A stretch of 64,000 bases of DNA from NCBI GenBank assembly GCA_913020045.1, contig CAJWBE010000008.1:55714-119713 (forward strand), given 5' to 3'. Positions 38,348 through 47,050 of this stretch are shown in pieces; position 1 is the first letter of the stretch, and the number at the start of each line of letters is the position of its first letter. The translations under genes and the position numbers were made by a program. The notes beneath the pieces are model-generated. The model searched no databases and was not told the DNA's origin. It saw only the letters and a program-made list of their open reading frames with translations. This stretch comes from an uncultured Oleiphilus sp. (lineage in GTDB: Bacteria > Pseudomonadota > Gammaproteobacteria > Pseudomonadales > Oleiphilaceae).

Positions 38348-39577
38348 TCAGGCCTGACTGTCTCGATACCACTGCTGCAAACGCTCGGCGACTCCCTGAA
38401 TCACATAGTCGCTGCGCACTGACGCAAAAACATCGAAAGCATGCTGAGCACCAGGGACTTCAGCAAATTCGACGCTACTTTGGGAAACTTTATCTAGCTC
38501 ACTAGCAAAGTATTGCGCTTCGCCCAGAGACGTTAACGAATCTTTGTCACCATGCACCAACAAAAACGGTGGTGCGTTTTCATGAACATGGCTCAGCGGC
38601 GACATGAGTTCATAGAGTTCTTTCGCCTCTGCCTTCGTTTGTCGTATGATTTTCTTACGCAAAAGGATCTCAAGACCCAAACTAAGTTGCAATTTTTGTC
38701 GGTCGAGAAAGTCATAAATACCGTAAAAAGGCACACAGCCCTGCACCCGCGTATCGGCCGACTCAAACCCAGGCTGAAGCTCAGGCACGTTTTCCGTTAG
38801 CGCCAATAATGAACTCAAATGCCCACCAGCCGAGCCACCACTCACCGCGATAAAATCTGGATTGCCTCCATACTCAGCAATATGCTCCTTTATCCAAACT
38901 AGGGCTTTTTTACAGTCAACAATGGGGTCGGGAAAGGTATAGTCTGGGCTTAAGCGATATGAAATAGAAACACAGATCCAACCTCGCTTAGCCATTTCTA
39001 CGGTTAATGGCACACCTTGCTCGTTTTTGCTGCCGTACTTGTAGGTCCATGCACCACCGTGAATCTGCAACAATACCGGCGCATTTTCACACGGCGCTAA
39101 ATTGCGGCGTATATCGAGCTTCAAATCCAAATTTTCATACGAAGCAAAGGTAATATTTTTGATGAGCTCTATCTGATCATCTTTAAAGTCCGAAAAAGGG
39201 CGAAGTAAGCGCGAGACATCAAGCTCTTTATGCTGCCCCCAGTTACTGCGTTCTTCAGGATCTCGATGAGGCCCAACAATCGAATCCATCAACACTTTCG
39301 ACTTGTAACCAGAAAAATAATGGTACGACAGCACCAGCCAAGACGACACAAAGAGCAACATCCCTAAGGCTGCCCAAAAACCACTGACGGCACCGAACAA
39401 AACGAACAGCAGCACCACCAGTAATTGAACCGCAATGGCATGCAAGCCTAATTCACCGATCAACCATCCCCCGATAAAACTCGGGACAATCCATTTAGGG
39501 TGGTGAAACAAGGGCCGTAAAACATTGTAAGTTAAGACCGCACTAAACAAGCCTAACAAGAAGAAAACAAAACTCAC
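38348..39577 (-). CDS. Membrane-anchored alpha/beta hydrolase (HSL/BD-FAE type)
   Basis: The 409-residue protein has two or three N-terminal membrane helices (residues 1-95) followed by an alpha/beta-hydrolase domain. The oxyanion HGG motif (LLQIHGGAW), nucleophile elbow VSGGSAGGH, and late HGDKDSL and AQHAFDV give the Ser-Asp-His triad. Such enzymes act on short or medium esters, possibly lipid-derived. It converges on the SDR gene. Confidence 0.92.
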   Translation of the reverse strand: MSFVFFLLGLFSAVLTYNVLRPLFHHPKWIVPSFIGGWLIGELGLHAIAVQLLVVLLFVLFGAVSGFWAALGMLLFVSSWLVLSYHYFSGYKSKVLMDSIVGPHRDPEERSNWGQHKELDVSRLLRPFSDFKDDQIELIKNITFASYENLDLKLDIRRNLAPCENAPVLLQIHGGAWTYKYGSKNEQGVPLTVEMAKRGWICVSISYRLSPDYTFPDPIVDCKKALVWIKEHIAEYGGNPDFIAVSGGSAGGHLSSLLALTENVPELQPGFESADTRVQGCVPFYGIYDFLDRQKLQLSLGLEILLRKKIIRQTKAEAKELYELMSPLSHVHENAPPFLLVHGDKDSLTSLGEAQYFASELDKVSQSSVEFAEVPGAQHAFDVFASVRSDYVIQGVAERLQQWYRDSQA

Positions 39578-39628
39578 GATACCCGCTCCTACTGCCTAAA
39601 AATGGACATATATCTTTCAAACGACTCA

Positions 39629-40180
39629 CTAAAAGATTGGCACACCAAACAACTGGTAATGCTTCATCGCCACACCGAGATAAACACCTAAGCCCACCAA
39701 CACAACGACCACATCCATATAGATTGGTTTCGCTGGATGAACCGTTGCTTCACCACGCTTATTGGCACTAATCATTGCAATCACACCATAGGCCAAGAAA
39801 GAACCAAACAAGCTCATAGAGGCCAAATCACCATTAATTAATAAGTGCCCGGTTGCCCATAATTTGACCGCCAATAACATTGGGTGGCGAACCTTACGGC
39901 GAATATTCGACGGTACATAAGCGGATACCAGCAAAATAAAGGCCGGCAGCATTAATAACATCGTGACATGCTTCAAGAATAACGGCGGATTCCAAACCGC
40001 GACAAAAGGCGCCTGTCCTTTGCCCATCACAACCAACACCAATCCGGCCAGAGACAACAAAGCGAACAATCCTTTATAAGGCAACTCTCCTAACTTACTG
40101 ACGATTGGCTCGCGTGCGCCAAAAACTGGCAACAAGTGGACCAAAAAAAACAGCAGTAAACCGCCTAGCAAAATTCCCAT
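39629..40180 (-). CDS. NnrU family membrane protein
   Basis: From ATG 40180 (AAAGGAATA upstream; the longer frame to 40318 lacks support) the 183-residue protein has five or six membrane helices and the NnrU-type blocks HLLPVF, WNPPLFLKHVTMLLMLPAFILL and RHPMLLAVKLWATGHLLINGD. NnrU relatives occur near denitrification and haem genes in some bacteria; nothing here confirms that role. Confidence 0.88.
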   Translation of the reverse strand: MGILLGGLLLFFLVHLLPVFGAREPIVSKLGELPYKGLFALLSLAGLVLVVMGKGQAPFVAVWNPPLFLKHVTMLLMLPAFILLVSAYVPSNIRRKVRHPMLLAVKLWATGHLLINGDLASMSLFGSFLAYGVIAMISANKRGEATVHPAKPIYMDVVVVLVGLGVYLGVAMKHYQLFGVPIF

Positions 40181-40285
40181 AACATATTCCTTTTTGATTA
40201 TTGTCGCGACAGCATACGCAAAAGCAGCCCATACTCGCCAGCGGTTTTTATTGTCATTGCTGATATTTCGTGAGACCGTCTCGCG

Positions 40286-41791
40286 ATGCCATATACACTC
40301 CAAACGTTGAACTACCAAAACGACTTTAGACGTCTACCACCGGCCTTCTATCAAAGCGTCACACCGCTTGCATTGACACAACCCGAATGGGTGGTTGGCA
40401 GCGACCTTTGTGCTAGCCTGTTAGGGCTCGACCTAGACAGCTTACAAAACCCAGAGTCACTCGCATTACTCTCCGGCAACAAAACGCATTCACAGTGGAA
40501 TCCCCTCGCGATGAAGTATTTTGGTCACCAATTCGGTTACCTAAATCCTGATTTGGGTGACGGGCGTGGCCTACTTCTGGCAGAGGTCGAAACCGATTCA
40601 GGCGAATTATTAGACCTCCATCTTAAAGGTGCAGGTCAGACTCCTTTTTCAAGACAAGGCGATGGCCGAGCAGTCCTGCGATCAAGCATTCGAGAGTTTC
40701 TGTGCAGTGAGGCCATGGCCGCCTTGGGCATCGCTAGCTCACGAGCACTTTGCGTTGTGAATAGTTCTACATCCGTTCGACGAGAAGAAATAGAAAGCGG
40801 TGCCACGCTAATGCGCGTTTCGCGCAGTCATATCCGGTTTGGGCATTTCGAATACGCTTATCATACCGACGGCAATAATGGCGATAACACTTTGCTCAAT
40901 GCGCTTGGCGACTATGTCGCAGAACGTCATTTCCCATACATCGCGAAAACGCCAAACCAAAACGCAGATTTATTTTCCTTAGTCGCGAAAAAAACCGCGC
41001 AAATGGTCGCCAAATGGCAGTGCATAGGCTTCGCTCACGGTGTCATGAACACAGACAATATGTCGATTCTAGGTGAGACTTTCGACTTTGGCCCGTTTGG
41101 TTTCATGGATGCGTTTGACCCAGGTTATATTTGCAACCATTCAGACCATCAAGGTCGCTATGCCTTCGATCGCCAGCCAGCGATTGCACATTGGAACCTC
41201 AGTGTACTGGCACAAGCCATGTCTCCGATTGTCGAAAAAGACGCACTGAATGAAGGACTCAAGCAGTACAGCAACGTTTTCAATCGAGAGTTTCTGTCGG
41301 GCATGCATGAAAAATTAGGGCTGAACCCGGCAGCATCCTCCGTCGATAGCGATGAACAGGGCGCCGAGTTCATCATGGAAACGCTGTCGTTATTGAAGAA
41401 TAACCGTCTCGACTATCACTACTTTTTTAGAGTGATCAGCGAAGTGAATATCGAAGGTGGCGAGCCGAGCGCGCTTTCATCACTGCGAGACAAATGCATT
41501 GACCTCAACAGTTTTGATCAGTGGTTCTCTAACTATCAGTCTCGGTTAAGCCAAAACACTCAAGACCCGAACGCTCGCCTTGCCAAGATGCAAGCGATTA
41601 ACCCCGTCTATATCCTAAGAAACCATTTGGCGCAGATCGCGATTGATAAAGCCAAGCATGGTGACTATTCAGAAGTTAAGCGCCTACATGAAGTTCTTAA
41701 GCGCCCGTACTCACGGCAAGAGGGCTGCCAGCAATATGAAGCGTTGCCGCCAGACTGGGCGAAAGAGTTAGAAATTAGCTGTTCATCGTAG
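40286..41791 (+). CDS. selO: Protein adenylyltransferase SelO
   Basis: SelO (YdiU) is a pseudokinase-fold enzyme that adds AMP to Ser, Thr or Tyr of proteins, acting in redox stress. The 501-residue protein shows YFGHQFGYLNPDLGDGRGLLL, LKGAGQTPFSRQGDGRAVLRSS and GFAHGVMNTDNMSI, which are family motifs. It ends in SCSS: a Cys is in the position where the eukaryotic protein has selenocysteine. Confidence 0.96.
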   Translation: MPYTLQTLNYQNDFRRLPPAFYQSVTPLALTQPEWVVGSDLCASLLGLDLDSLQNPESLALLSGNKTHSQWNPLAMKYFGHQFGYLNPDLGDGRGLLLAEVETDSGELLDLHLKGAGQTPFSRQGDGRAVLRSSIREFLCSEAMAALGIASSRALCVVNSSTSVRREEIESGATLMRVSRSHIRFGHFEYAYHTDGNNGDNTLLNALGDYVAERHFPYIAKTPNQNADLFSLVAKKTAQMVAKWQCIGFAHGVMNTDNMSILGETFDFGPFGFMDAFDPGYICNHSDHQGRYAFDRQPAIAHWNLSVLAQAMSPIVEKDALNEGLKQYSNVFNREFLSGMHEKLGLNPAASSVDSDEQGAEFIMETLSLLKNNRLDYHYFFRVISEVNIEGGEPSALSSLRDKCIDLNSFDQWFSNYQSRLSQNTQDPNARLAKMQAINPVYILRNHLAQIAIDKAKHGDYSEVKRLHEVLKRPYSRQEGCQQYEALPPDWAKELEISCSS

Positions 41792-41849
41792 GCTGTAAAG
41801 ACGCCACTATTACGCATGTAAACGAGGTAATCGTGGCGACGTAAGGCGT

Positions 41850-42482
41850 TTACTTAACAATATCAATTAAATGAATTTCAAAAATTAGCGTGGCATGAGG
41901 CGGAATTACCGGAGGAGAGCCGGCTTCGCCATACGCTAGCGGATAAGGAATCACGACTCGCCACTTCGAGCCGACCGGCATCATGCTCATAATTTCGGTC
42001 CATCCTGGAATAACTTGATCTAATTGAAACTCAGCGGGCTCATTGCGAGTCACCGAGCTATCAAACACCTGACCATCGATGAATGAACCGTGATAATGCG
42101 TTTTAACCGTCTGAGTAACGGCAGGAGTCGGTCCATCGCCTTGCTCTAGAATTTCATATTGAAGACCGGAATCCGTCAAACGAACACCGTCTCTCTTTGC
42201 ATTTTCTTCAAGAAACGTTTCACATAACCCTTTGTAGTCACTTTGACGTTTCTGCTCAACTTCTTTACGTTTCTCTTTAACCAGGTCGAAGGCTTCATTC
42301 AGCTCCGACTCGCCCAACATCGAAGGCTCTCCGTTAAAGCACTGTCGAAGCGCTAGAACACAGGCTTCAATATCCATCCCTTCAAACTTGTTTTTATGCA
42401 ATTGACGCCCAAACTGCCAACCAAAGCCATAACTGACTTTTTGTTCAAAGGTTTCGGGTTTGCTCGGCTTGCCGTCAGACAT
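41850..42482 (-). CDS. FKBP-type peptidyl-prolyl isomerase (FklB-like, cytoplasmic)
   Basis: The 210-residue protein has an N-terminal helical dimerisation segment (residues 5-85) and a C-terminal FKBP domain: VKTHYHGSFIDGQVFDSS, QVIPGWTEIMSMMPVGSKWRVVIP and YGEAGSPPVIPPHATLIFEIHL. It lacks a signal peptide, so it belongs with cytoplasmic FklB and not the exported FkpA/Mip. TTAGGAA precedes the ATG. Confidence 0.94.
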   Translation of the reverse strand: MSDGKPSKPETFEQKVSYGFGWQFGRQLHKNKFEGMDIEACVLALRQCFNGEPSMLGESELNEAFDLVKEKRKEVEQKRQSDYKGLCETFLEENAKRDGVRLTDSGLQYEILEQGDGPTPAVTQTVKTHYHGSFIDGQVFDSSVTRNEPAEFQLDQVIPGWTEIMSMMPVGSKWRVVIPYPLAYGEAGSPPVIPPHATLIFEIHLIDIVK

Positions 42483-42568
42483 GGTATTTCCTAAGAGAGA
42501 TCAATATTTGAGACGCGCAGTTTGCCAGAGTCCACCGCGCAGTCAACACCCAGTCTCAAACATAGGCC

Positions 42569-43948
42569 CTAGTTAGACAGTCCAAATGCATCTTCGAGTT
42601 CGTTAATACCCTGCTCAACATAGTCCAATAAACGCTGCATCGACGGCAGCGTTCGACGACATGCTGTAAACCCGAACTCAAGTTGATCCACATAGCTTAC
42701 CAAGGTGATATTCAAGGCAATCCGGTCCAAGGGAATCGATACCGGATACATCCCCTCTAGCTGAGCACCGTTCCAGTAAAGCGTCTTTTTGGGGCCAGGC
42801 ACATTCGAAATCACGACATTAAACGCCTGAAGCTTATTCGATAAACCCGTCAACATATTAAGCCCCGCGGGGGCGAGTGTGAGGGCGGTAAAGTTAACCG
42901 CCTCCTCCAAGCTCATCTTGGCATAGCGCGCTTTGGAGTCTTTAATGGAGCGTTGTATCGCCATTAAGCGCTCAGCTGGGTTCGCCAAATGCGTTCCCAA
43001 GCTCGCCAAAATCATCGCTATCTGATTCCCAGTTTCACTATCATCCGAACGCATCGACATCGGCACCATGGCGATCAATGGCTTCGCAGGCAGGGCTTTC
43101 TGGCTCATCAAATAATTACGCAACGCACTACCACAAACCGCCATGACCACATCGTTTAACGTCGAGTTGCTGGCATGCGCAATTTCTTTAAAACGATCAA
43201 TCGGATAAGACTGAGCAGCAAACCGTCTTGAGCCGGTGATACGCGTATTCAATATACTGGGAGGTGCTTGAAACGCCGATACATAGTCAGGGTTATTACG
43301 GGCTTGATTAAGCGCATGCCCCACCTCTTTAATCAGCGTCGGTACCGTCGAAATTTGTTTTCCTGCAGCACTTGCTAAGGTCGTCAGGCTCGACACGATA
43401 TCGCCCTGAGAAACCGTGGCTGACGAACGTTTTTTTATTTTTTCGGGTAAGGCCCACAGCGGCGGAAGGTCTCGTTTAGTCGGGTCATCGGATAACAGCT
43501 TATTGGTCATGCGCATTGCGGCAACCCCATCCATCATGCAGTGATGTGCCTTATAATAAATCGCAAAACGCTTGCCTTGAATGCCTTCAATCAGGTGGCA
43601 TTCCCACATTGGGCGCTCTCTATCCATCAGCGCACTATGCTTGACCGACACCAAAGATAGAAGCTCTCGAATACGTCCCGGCTTTGGCAACGCACTATGC
43701 CGAAAATGATGCTCTAGATCGAAATGATTGTCGTGGTCCCAATAGTATTGACCAAAGCGCGTACTTAAACGCTGATCAAACGGCGGAATCGGCTTGTCAT
43801 ACGAGCTCATATACTCGGCGAGTTGAGTAACATACTTCGGACCAGCGTCTTCAGGAAAACTAAATAGATGGAGGCCTCCGACATGCATCGGCTGCTGCCT
43901 TTTCTCTAACCAAAGAAACAACTGATCGGCAAGACTAAGTGCTTTCAT
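42569..43948 (-). CDS. Wax ester synthase/diacylglycerol acyltransferase (WS/DGAT)
   Basis: This 459-residue enzyme joins fatty acyl-CoA to fatty alcohols or diacylglycerol to make storage lipids. The catalytic HHxxxDG motif is visible in YKAHHCMMDGVAAMRM, with supporting PLWALPEK, the NDVV motif (STLNDVVMAVCG) and SNVPGPK. Length matches the family. WS/DGAT enzymes are frequent in marine hydrocarbon-degrading gammaproteobacteria. The aldehyde dehydrogenase at 16-17.6 kb could share this lipid metabolism. Confidence 0.95.
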   Translation of the reverse strand: MKALSLADQLFLWLEKRQQPMHVGGLHLFSFPEDAGPKYVTQLAEYMSSYDKPIPPFDQRLSTRFGQYYWDHDNHFDLEHHFRHSALPKPGRIRELLSLVSVKHSALMDRERPMWECHLIEGIQGKRFAIYYKAHHCMMDGVAAMRMTNKLLSDDPTKRDLPPLWALPEKIKKRSSATVSQGDIVSSLTTLASAAGKQISTVPTLIKEVGHALNQARNNPDYVSAFQAPPSILNTRITGSRRFAAQSYPIDRFKEIAHASNSTLNDVVMAVCGSALRNYLMSQKALPAKPLIAMVPMSMRSDDSETGNQIAMILASLGTHLANPAERLMAIQRSIKDSKARYAKMSLEEAVNFTALTLAPAGLNMLTGLSNKLQAFNVVISNVPGPKKTLYWNGAQLEGMYPVSIPLDRIALNITLVSYVDQLEFGFTACRRTLPSMQRLLDYVEQGINELEDAFGLSN

Positions 43949-44303
43949 AGTGTGGACCTTTCACCTCACTAAAGAGGCAATATGATTTCGAATCTATGCT
44001 CAAAATCTGGTTATTGTTATGTACGCATTCTAGCGAATTATGCGCGGGTCTCTGGCGACCCGTTAACGACAATTCAATACTAATAAAAATCTATTTATGC
44101 TGAAATAACAAGCTGAGACTTCAGCAGAATGTATTAAGCGAAGCCACGGCTCAGCAAACATTTTTAAAAATTCGGTATAAAAATCACCAATGAGCAACGC
44201 AAGTGAATAACTATTTCAAGGTTTGCATGCTCCGCCCATATGCGAAGGCCTCACGCCATAACCACTCCAACAACCTACTCTCTCAAACAATGAAAAGCCA
44301 GTG
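43949..44303. other. Intergenic region without a recognisable gene
   Basis: This stretch of about 350 bases separates the divergent wax-ester synthase and lipoprotein genes. It holds promoters for both, but I cannot place them. A six-bp CGGGTC/GACCCG hairpin at 44045-44062 has no T-run and no clear role. Confidence 0.5.
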
Positions 44304-45110
44304 ATGACATCCTTCAGTACTCTCGCAAAACTTATCAGCATTCTTTGTCTAGTGTTGCTGGTCAGCGGATGTCGATACTGGTCACTCTATCGCTTTGCCG
44401 ACCAGTTTTGCGATTATGACGCGCATATCGAAGTGATCTTGAATCAACACAGCACACAGATAGTCTTTTCAGACCCCGTACTGCCCGCATCTGTTTTTGA
44501 CCGTTACTTTAAGGCCGAGCCCCATCAAACAAGCGAAACCGACGCAAGAATCATCCACCACTATCAACTAGCGAGTCAGTACGACACACTCCAACGCCAC
44601 TACGCGTTACAAGTAGACTACAGCCGTCATTCGCGGCAGCCACTGCTTGCCGAAGCGTCGATAGATCCAGCCCTTAGCGCTGTTTTTCAGCCGGCTTTCG
44701 TTGAAAAAATATTACGATCATCGTGTACCGACGACATCGATCTCTCGCTCTCGGAGGCCATGGTTCGCTTTGTGCTGCTCCCCATTGAAGAAAGCACGAT
44801 GCCCACTCTTCAACAGATGACTAAGCTGTTCGGCCCGGGACTCCCTAGTGCAAACACGCAAATTCAACAACGCGACTACCATCTTGATTTTGAAACAAAA
44901 CCAGGCCCGCATTCCAACTCGAAAATGACGACACAGAACAAGCCAATCTTCCTGCGCTTCACTTTTTCTGAGCAAGGCACCGTCACCGCTATCACGGTCG
45001 ACTATCTTAACTATGCCATGCAGCTAGATTTCCTCGCGGGGACGGGCTATCTCCATGTTATTAGAGGCGAAAGTATTAAAGGAGAGATTGGTAAAGGAGG
45101 CAGTCAGTGA
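44304..45110 (+). CDS. Lipoprotein, unknown function
   Basis: The product (268 residues from ATG 44304; a GTG just before is possible) has a lipoprotein signal with lipobox LLVSGC, so it is lipid-anchored at Cys23. The mature part (FADQFCDYDAHIEVIL, AEASIDPALSAVFQPAFVEKILRSSC) is not recognised. Two further cysteines may pair. It overlaps the next gene (yigZ) by four bases (GTGA), so the two are coupled. Confidence 0.8.
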   Translation: MTSFSTLAKLISILCLVLLVSGCRYWSLYRFADQFCDYDAHIEVILNQHSTQIVFSDPVLPASVFDRYFKAEPHQTSETDARIIHHYQLASQYDTLQRHYALQVDYSRHSRQPLLAEASIDPALSAVFQPAFVEKILRSSCTDDIDLSLSEAMVRFVLLPIEESTMPTLQQMTKLFGPGLPSANTQIQQRDYHLDFETKPGPHSNSKMTTQNKPIFLRFTFSEQGTVTAITVDYLNYAMQLDFLAGTGYLHVIRGESIKGEIGKGGSQ

Positions 45111-45742
45111 GTGTTAAACCGCAAGTTAACGCGCCTTATTTAATCCCGAGCGAGATGCATCAATCCGAAATCGTCATCAAAAAAAGTCGTTTTATTGCCC
45201 GGGTCTGTCCAGCAAAGGATCGCGCGGATGCCATGCTAGCACTGCAAGACGCAAAACTAGACTACCCCGATGCACGCCATCATTGTTGGGCCTATCAAGT
45301 GGGCCCTCCCAACCAGCCCACGCTAGTCGCTATGTCAGACGATGGCGAGCCAAGTGGAACCGCAGGCAAACCAATCCTTAATGTGGTTCAACACAAAAAT
45401 GTTGGCGACGTCATGCTGATCGTTATTCGCTATTTTGGCGGCATAAAATTAGGCGCGGGCGGACTAGTCAGAGCGTATTCAGGCGCGGCGCAAAACGCAT
45501 ACGACTTAGCCACATTCAAAGAAGTGATCTTTCGCCAACACGTAACTTTCAGCTGTGATTTTGCAGACGAGCAGGTGGTTCGGCACTGGATGAGCCAACA
45601 TAACGGGGAGGTACTGGCTGTCGATTATCAGCAGCAAGTTGAGCTAAAAATAGCCTTACCTTTTGCTGAAGTCGATAGCCTAATGGCCTTAAGTAAAAGT
45701 CTAAAGAAAAGCGCAATAACACTAAACGAAGACGGTCACTAG
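45107..45742 (+). CDS. yigZ: YigZ/IMPACT family protein
   Basis: The 211-residue protein starts with GTG and matches the YigZ (IMPACT N-terminal) family: IKKSRFIARVCP, YPDARHHCWAYQVG, SDDGEPSGTAGKPIL and RYFGGIKLGAGGLVRAYSGAAQ. E. coli YigZ has a two-domain fold; its role, perhaps in translation control, is not settled. It is cotranscribed with the upstream lipoprotein gene. Confidence 0.94.
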   Translation: MSVKPQVNAPYLIPSEMHQSEIVIKKSRFIARVCPAKDRADAMLALQDAKLDYPDARHHCWAYQVGPPNQPTLVAMSDDGEPSGTAGKPILNVVQHKNVGDVMLIVIRYFGGIKLGAGGLVRAYSGAAQNAYDLATFKEVIFRQHVTFSCDFADEQVVRHWMSQHNGEVLAVDYQQQVELKIALPFAEVDSLMALSKSLKKSAITLNEDGH

Positions 45743-45751
45743 GCGCTTTAT

Positions 45752-46066
45752 TTAGTCGATACGATGAGGGGCAAGGCGAATACTCGAGATTCGTTTTCCC
45801 TCCACGACCACGCTTCCTTGGTATCGGTCTTCACCCGTCGAACTGAACTCAAACGAAAACGTGCGCACGAGACAATATTGCCCACGCTGGTCTCTCCCCA
45901 GCTTCATACCGGTTAAAGAAACGCTTTGATCTAAAAAAATCAAATCGAGGTCCGAGCAATGACGATTCGCTGCCTTCAATGCCTGGTCTTTTATTTCCCG
46001 CCCTTTAACCCAGTACCAAACACCGAGTGCCACCAAAGCTGTTAACGCTATTGAACGTAAGGTCAT
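45752..46066 (-). CDS. DUF3301 family membrane-anchored protein
   Basis: This 104-residue protein has an N-terminal membrane helix (IALTALVALGVWYWV) and a soluble domain with cysteines in CSDLDLIFLDQSVSL and GQYCLVRTFSFEFSS, typical of DUF3301. Function is unknown. It is the last gene of the mrcB group, 16 bases after yaeQ. Confidence 0.88.
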   Translation of the reverse strand: MTLRSIALTALVALGVWYWVKGREIKDQALKAANRHCSDLDLIFLDQSVSLTGMKLGRDQRGQYCLVRTFSFEFSSTGEDRYQGSVVVEGKRISSIRLAPHRID

Positions 46067-46082
46067 CCGACCAGCACCTCTA

Positions 46083-46616
46083 CTATAATTCTGTCACGGG
46101 AATTTCCAGCATTTGATCACCCCATGATAAGTTGATCGATCCATCTTGCACCACACAAGACAACGACATGGTCCTATCAATTTTCTGACTAAACGTTTCA
46201 ATTGCGTCCGTATCAAAACCAAACAACCGCAACTTACGATGCTTATTCTGCAAAGCTTTTGCCACGGGCAACCACGCCTCTAGCGAACGTCCGCCATACG
46301 CATAAATAGACACGGCTTGAGCTAAACTGCACGACTTTTTCATCCGCTTAAGGTCGGGCAAACCAAGGTCTATCCAGTGTTCCAGTTCGTCACTATATGA
46401 TTTTTGCCATAGGTCCGGCTCAGACTCTTCACTTAAACCTTTGGTGAACTGCAGAGTTTCCGTATAGTTTAAACAGTAAGCCATTAGCCTAGTCGCCATA
46501 CGTTCCATTGTTTCCGAGGGATGCAGTGCGACATGGACCGAGAGACTTTCGTAAACGCCTCTGTCTAGGTCCGTCAAGTCGATCGAAAATCGATACATTG
46601 TGGCGTTTAATGCCAT
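46083..46616 (-). CDS. yaeQ: YaeQ family protein
   Basis: The 177-residue protein has the YaeQ blocks MYRFSIDLTDLDRGVYESL, HPSETMERMATRLMAYCL and WIDLGLPDLKRMKKSC. YaeQ has a nuclease-related PD-(D/E)XK fold and was once tied to RfaH function; its role is unclear. It lies in the operon after the mrcB and lipoprotein genes. Confidence 0.94.
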   Translation of the reverse strand: MALNATMYRFSIDLTDLDRGVYESLSVHVALHPSETMERMATRLMAYCLNYTETLQFTKGLSEESEPDLWQKSYSDELEHWIDLGLPDLKRMKKSCSLAQAVSIYAYGGRSLEAWLPVAKALQNKHRKLRLFGFDTDAIETFSQKIDRTMSLSCVVQDGSINLSWGDQMLEIPVTEL

Positions 46617-46630
46617 AGTTTTTTACTACC

Positions 46631-47050
46631 TTAATTATCCGTAGAGTTAAGCTGATTAAGCGCACGCACAGCGCGCCGCTGAATCACTGAGTTGGCATTC
46701 GATAACGACACCGCACGACGATACATTTGTTCAGCTTGATGCCACTCACCCTGCTGTTCAGCCCACTGCCCCCAGTATAAATATACGCGAGGCTCATTCA
46801 CCGATAAGCGCTGCGCTTGGCGCAACGCTTTTTCTGCAGAGCGATAGCTTCCAGCTTGTAAGTCCTGTGCAATTCCTTGCAACAATTTTGATACGACCGG
46901 CGGCACGGGGTGCTCAATTTTTTCTTTGCTGGCACTCGCAGCGCTTCCCGAACGACTGTCTACAGCAACAACCTGCTGACGCGAAACCGAAGAACAGCCA
47001 GCCACCATCAAGAGACTAATCAGACAAAACAAACCTATTATTCGTTGCAT
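46631..47050 (-). CDS. lpoP: TPR lipoprotein, probable PBP1b activator LpoP-like
   Basis: From ATG 47050 the 139-residue protein has a lipobox (LLMVAGC, Cys19) and, after a linker, tetratricopeptide repeats (residues about 55-130; VYLYWGQWAEQQGEWHQAEQ). It overlaps the mrcB stop by one base (TAATG). In Pseudomonas, LpoP is a TPR outer-membrane lipoprotein encoded with PBP1b and required for its activity; position and architecture match, so that is the likely role. The gene symbol is by analogy. Confidence 0.8.
   Translation of the reverse strand: MQRIIGLFCLISLLMVAGCSSVSRQQVVAVDSRSGSAASASKEKIEHPVPPVVSKLLQGIAQDLQAGSYRSAEKALRQAQRLSVNEPRVYLYWGQWAEQQGEWHQAEQMYRRAVSLSNANSVIQRRAVRALNQLNSTDN

Noticed and set aside
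44045..44062. CGGGTC/GACCCG hairpin as terminator or riboswitch
   Set aside because: Short stem, no T-run, no recognisable conserved core.
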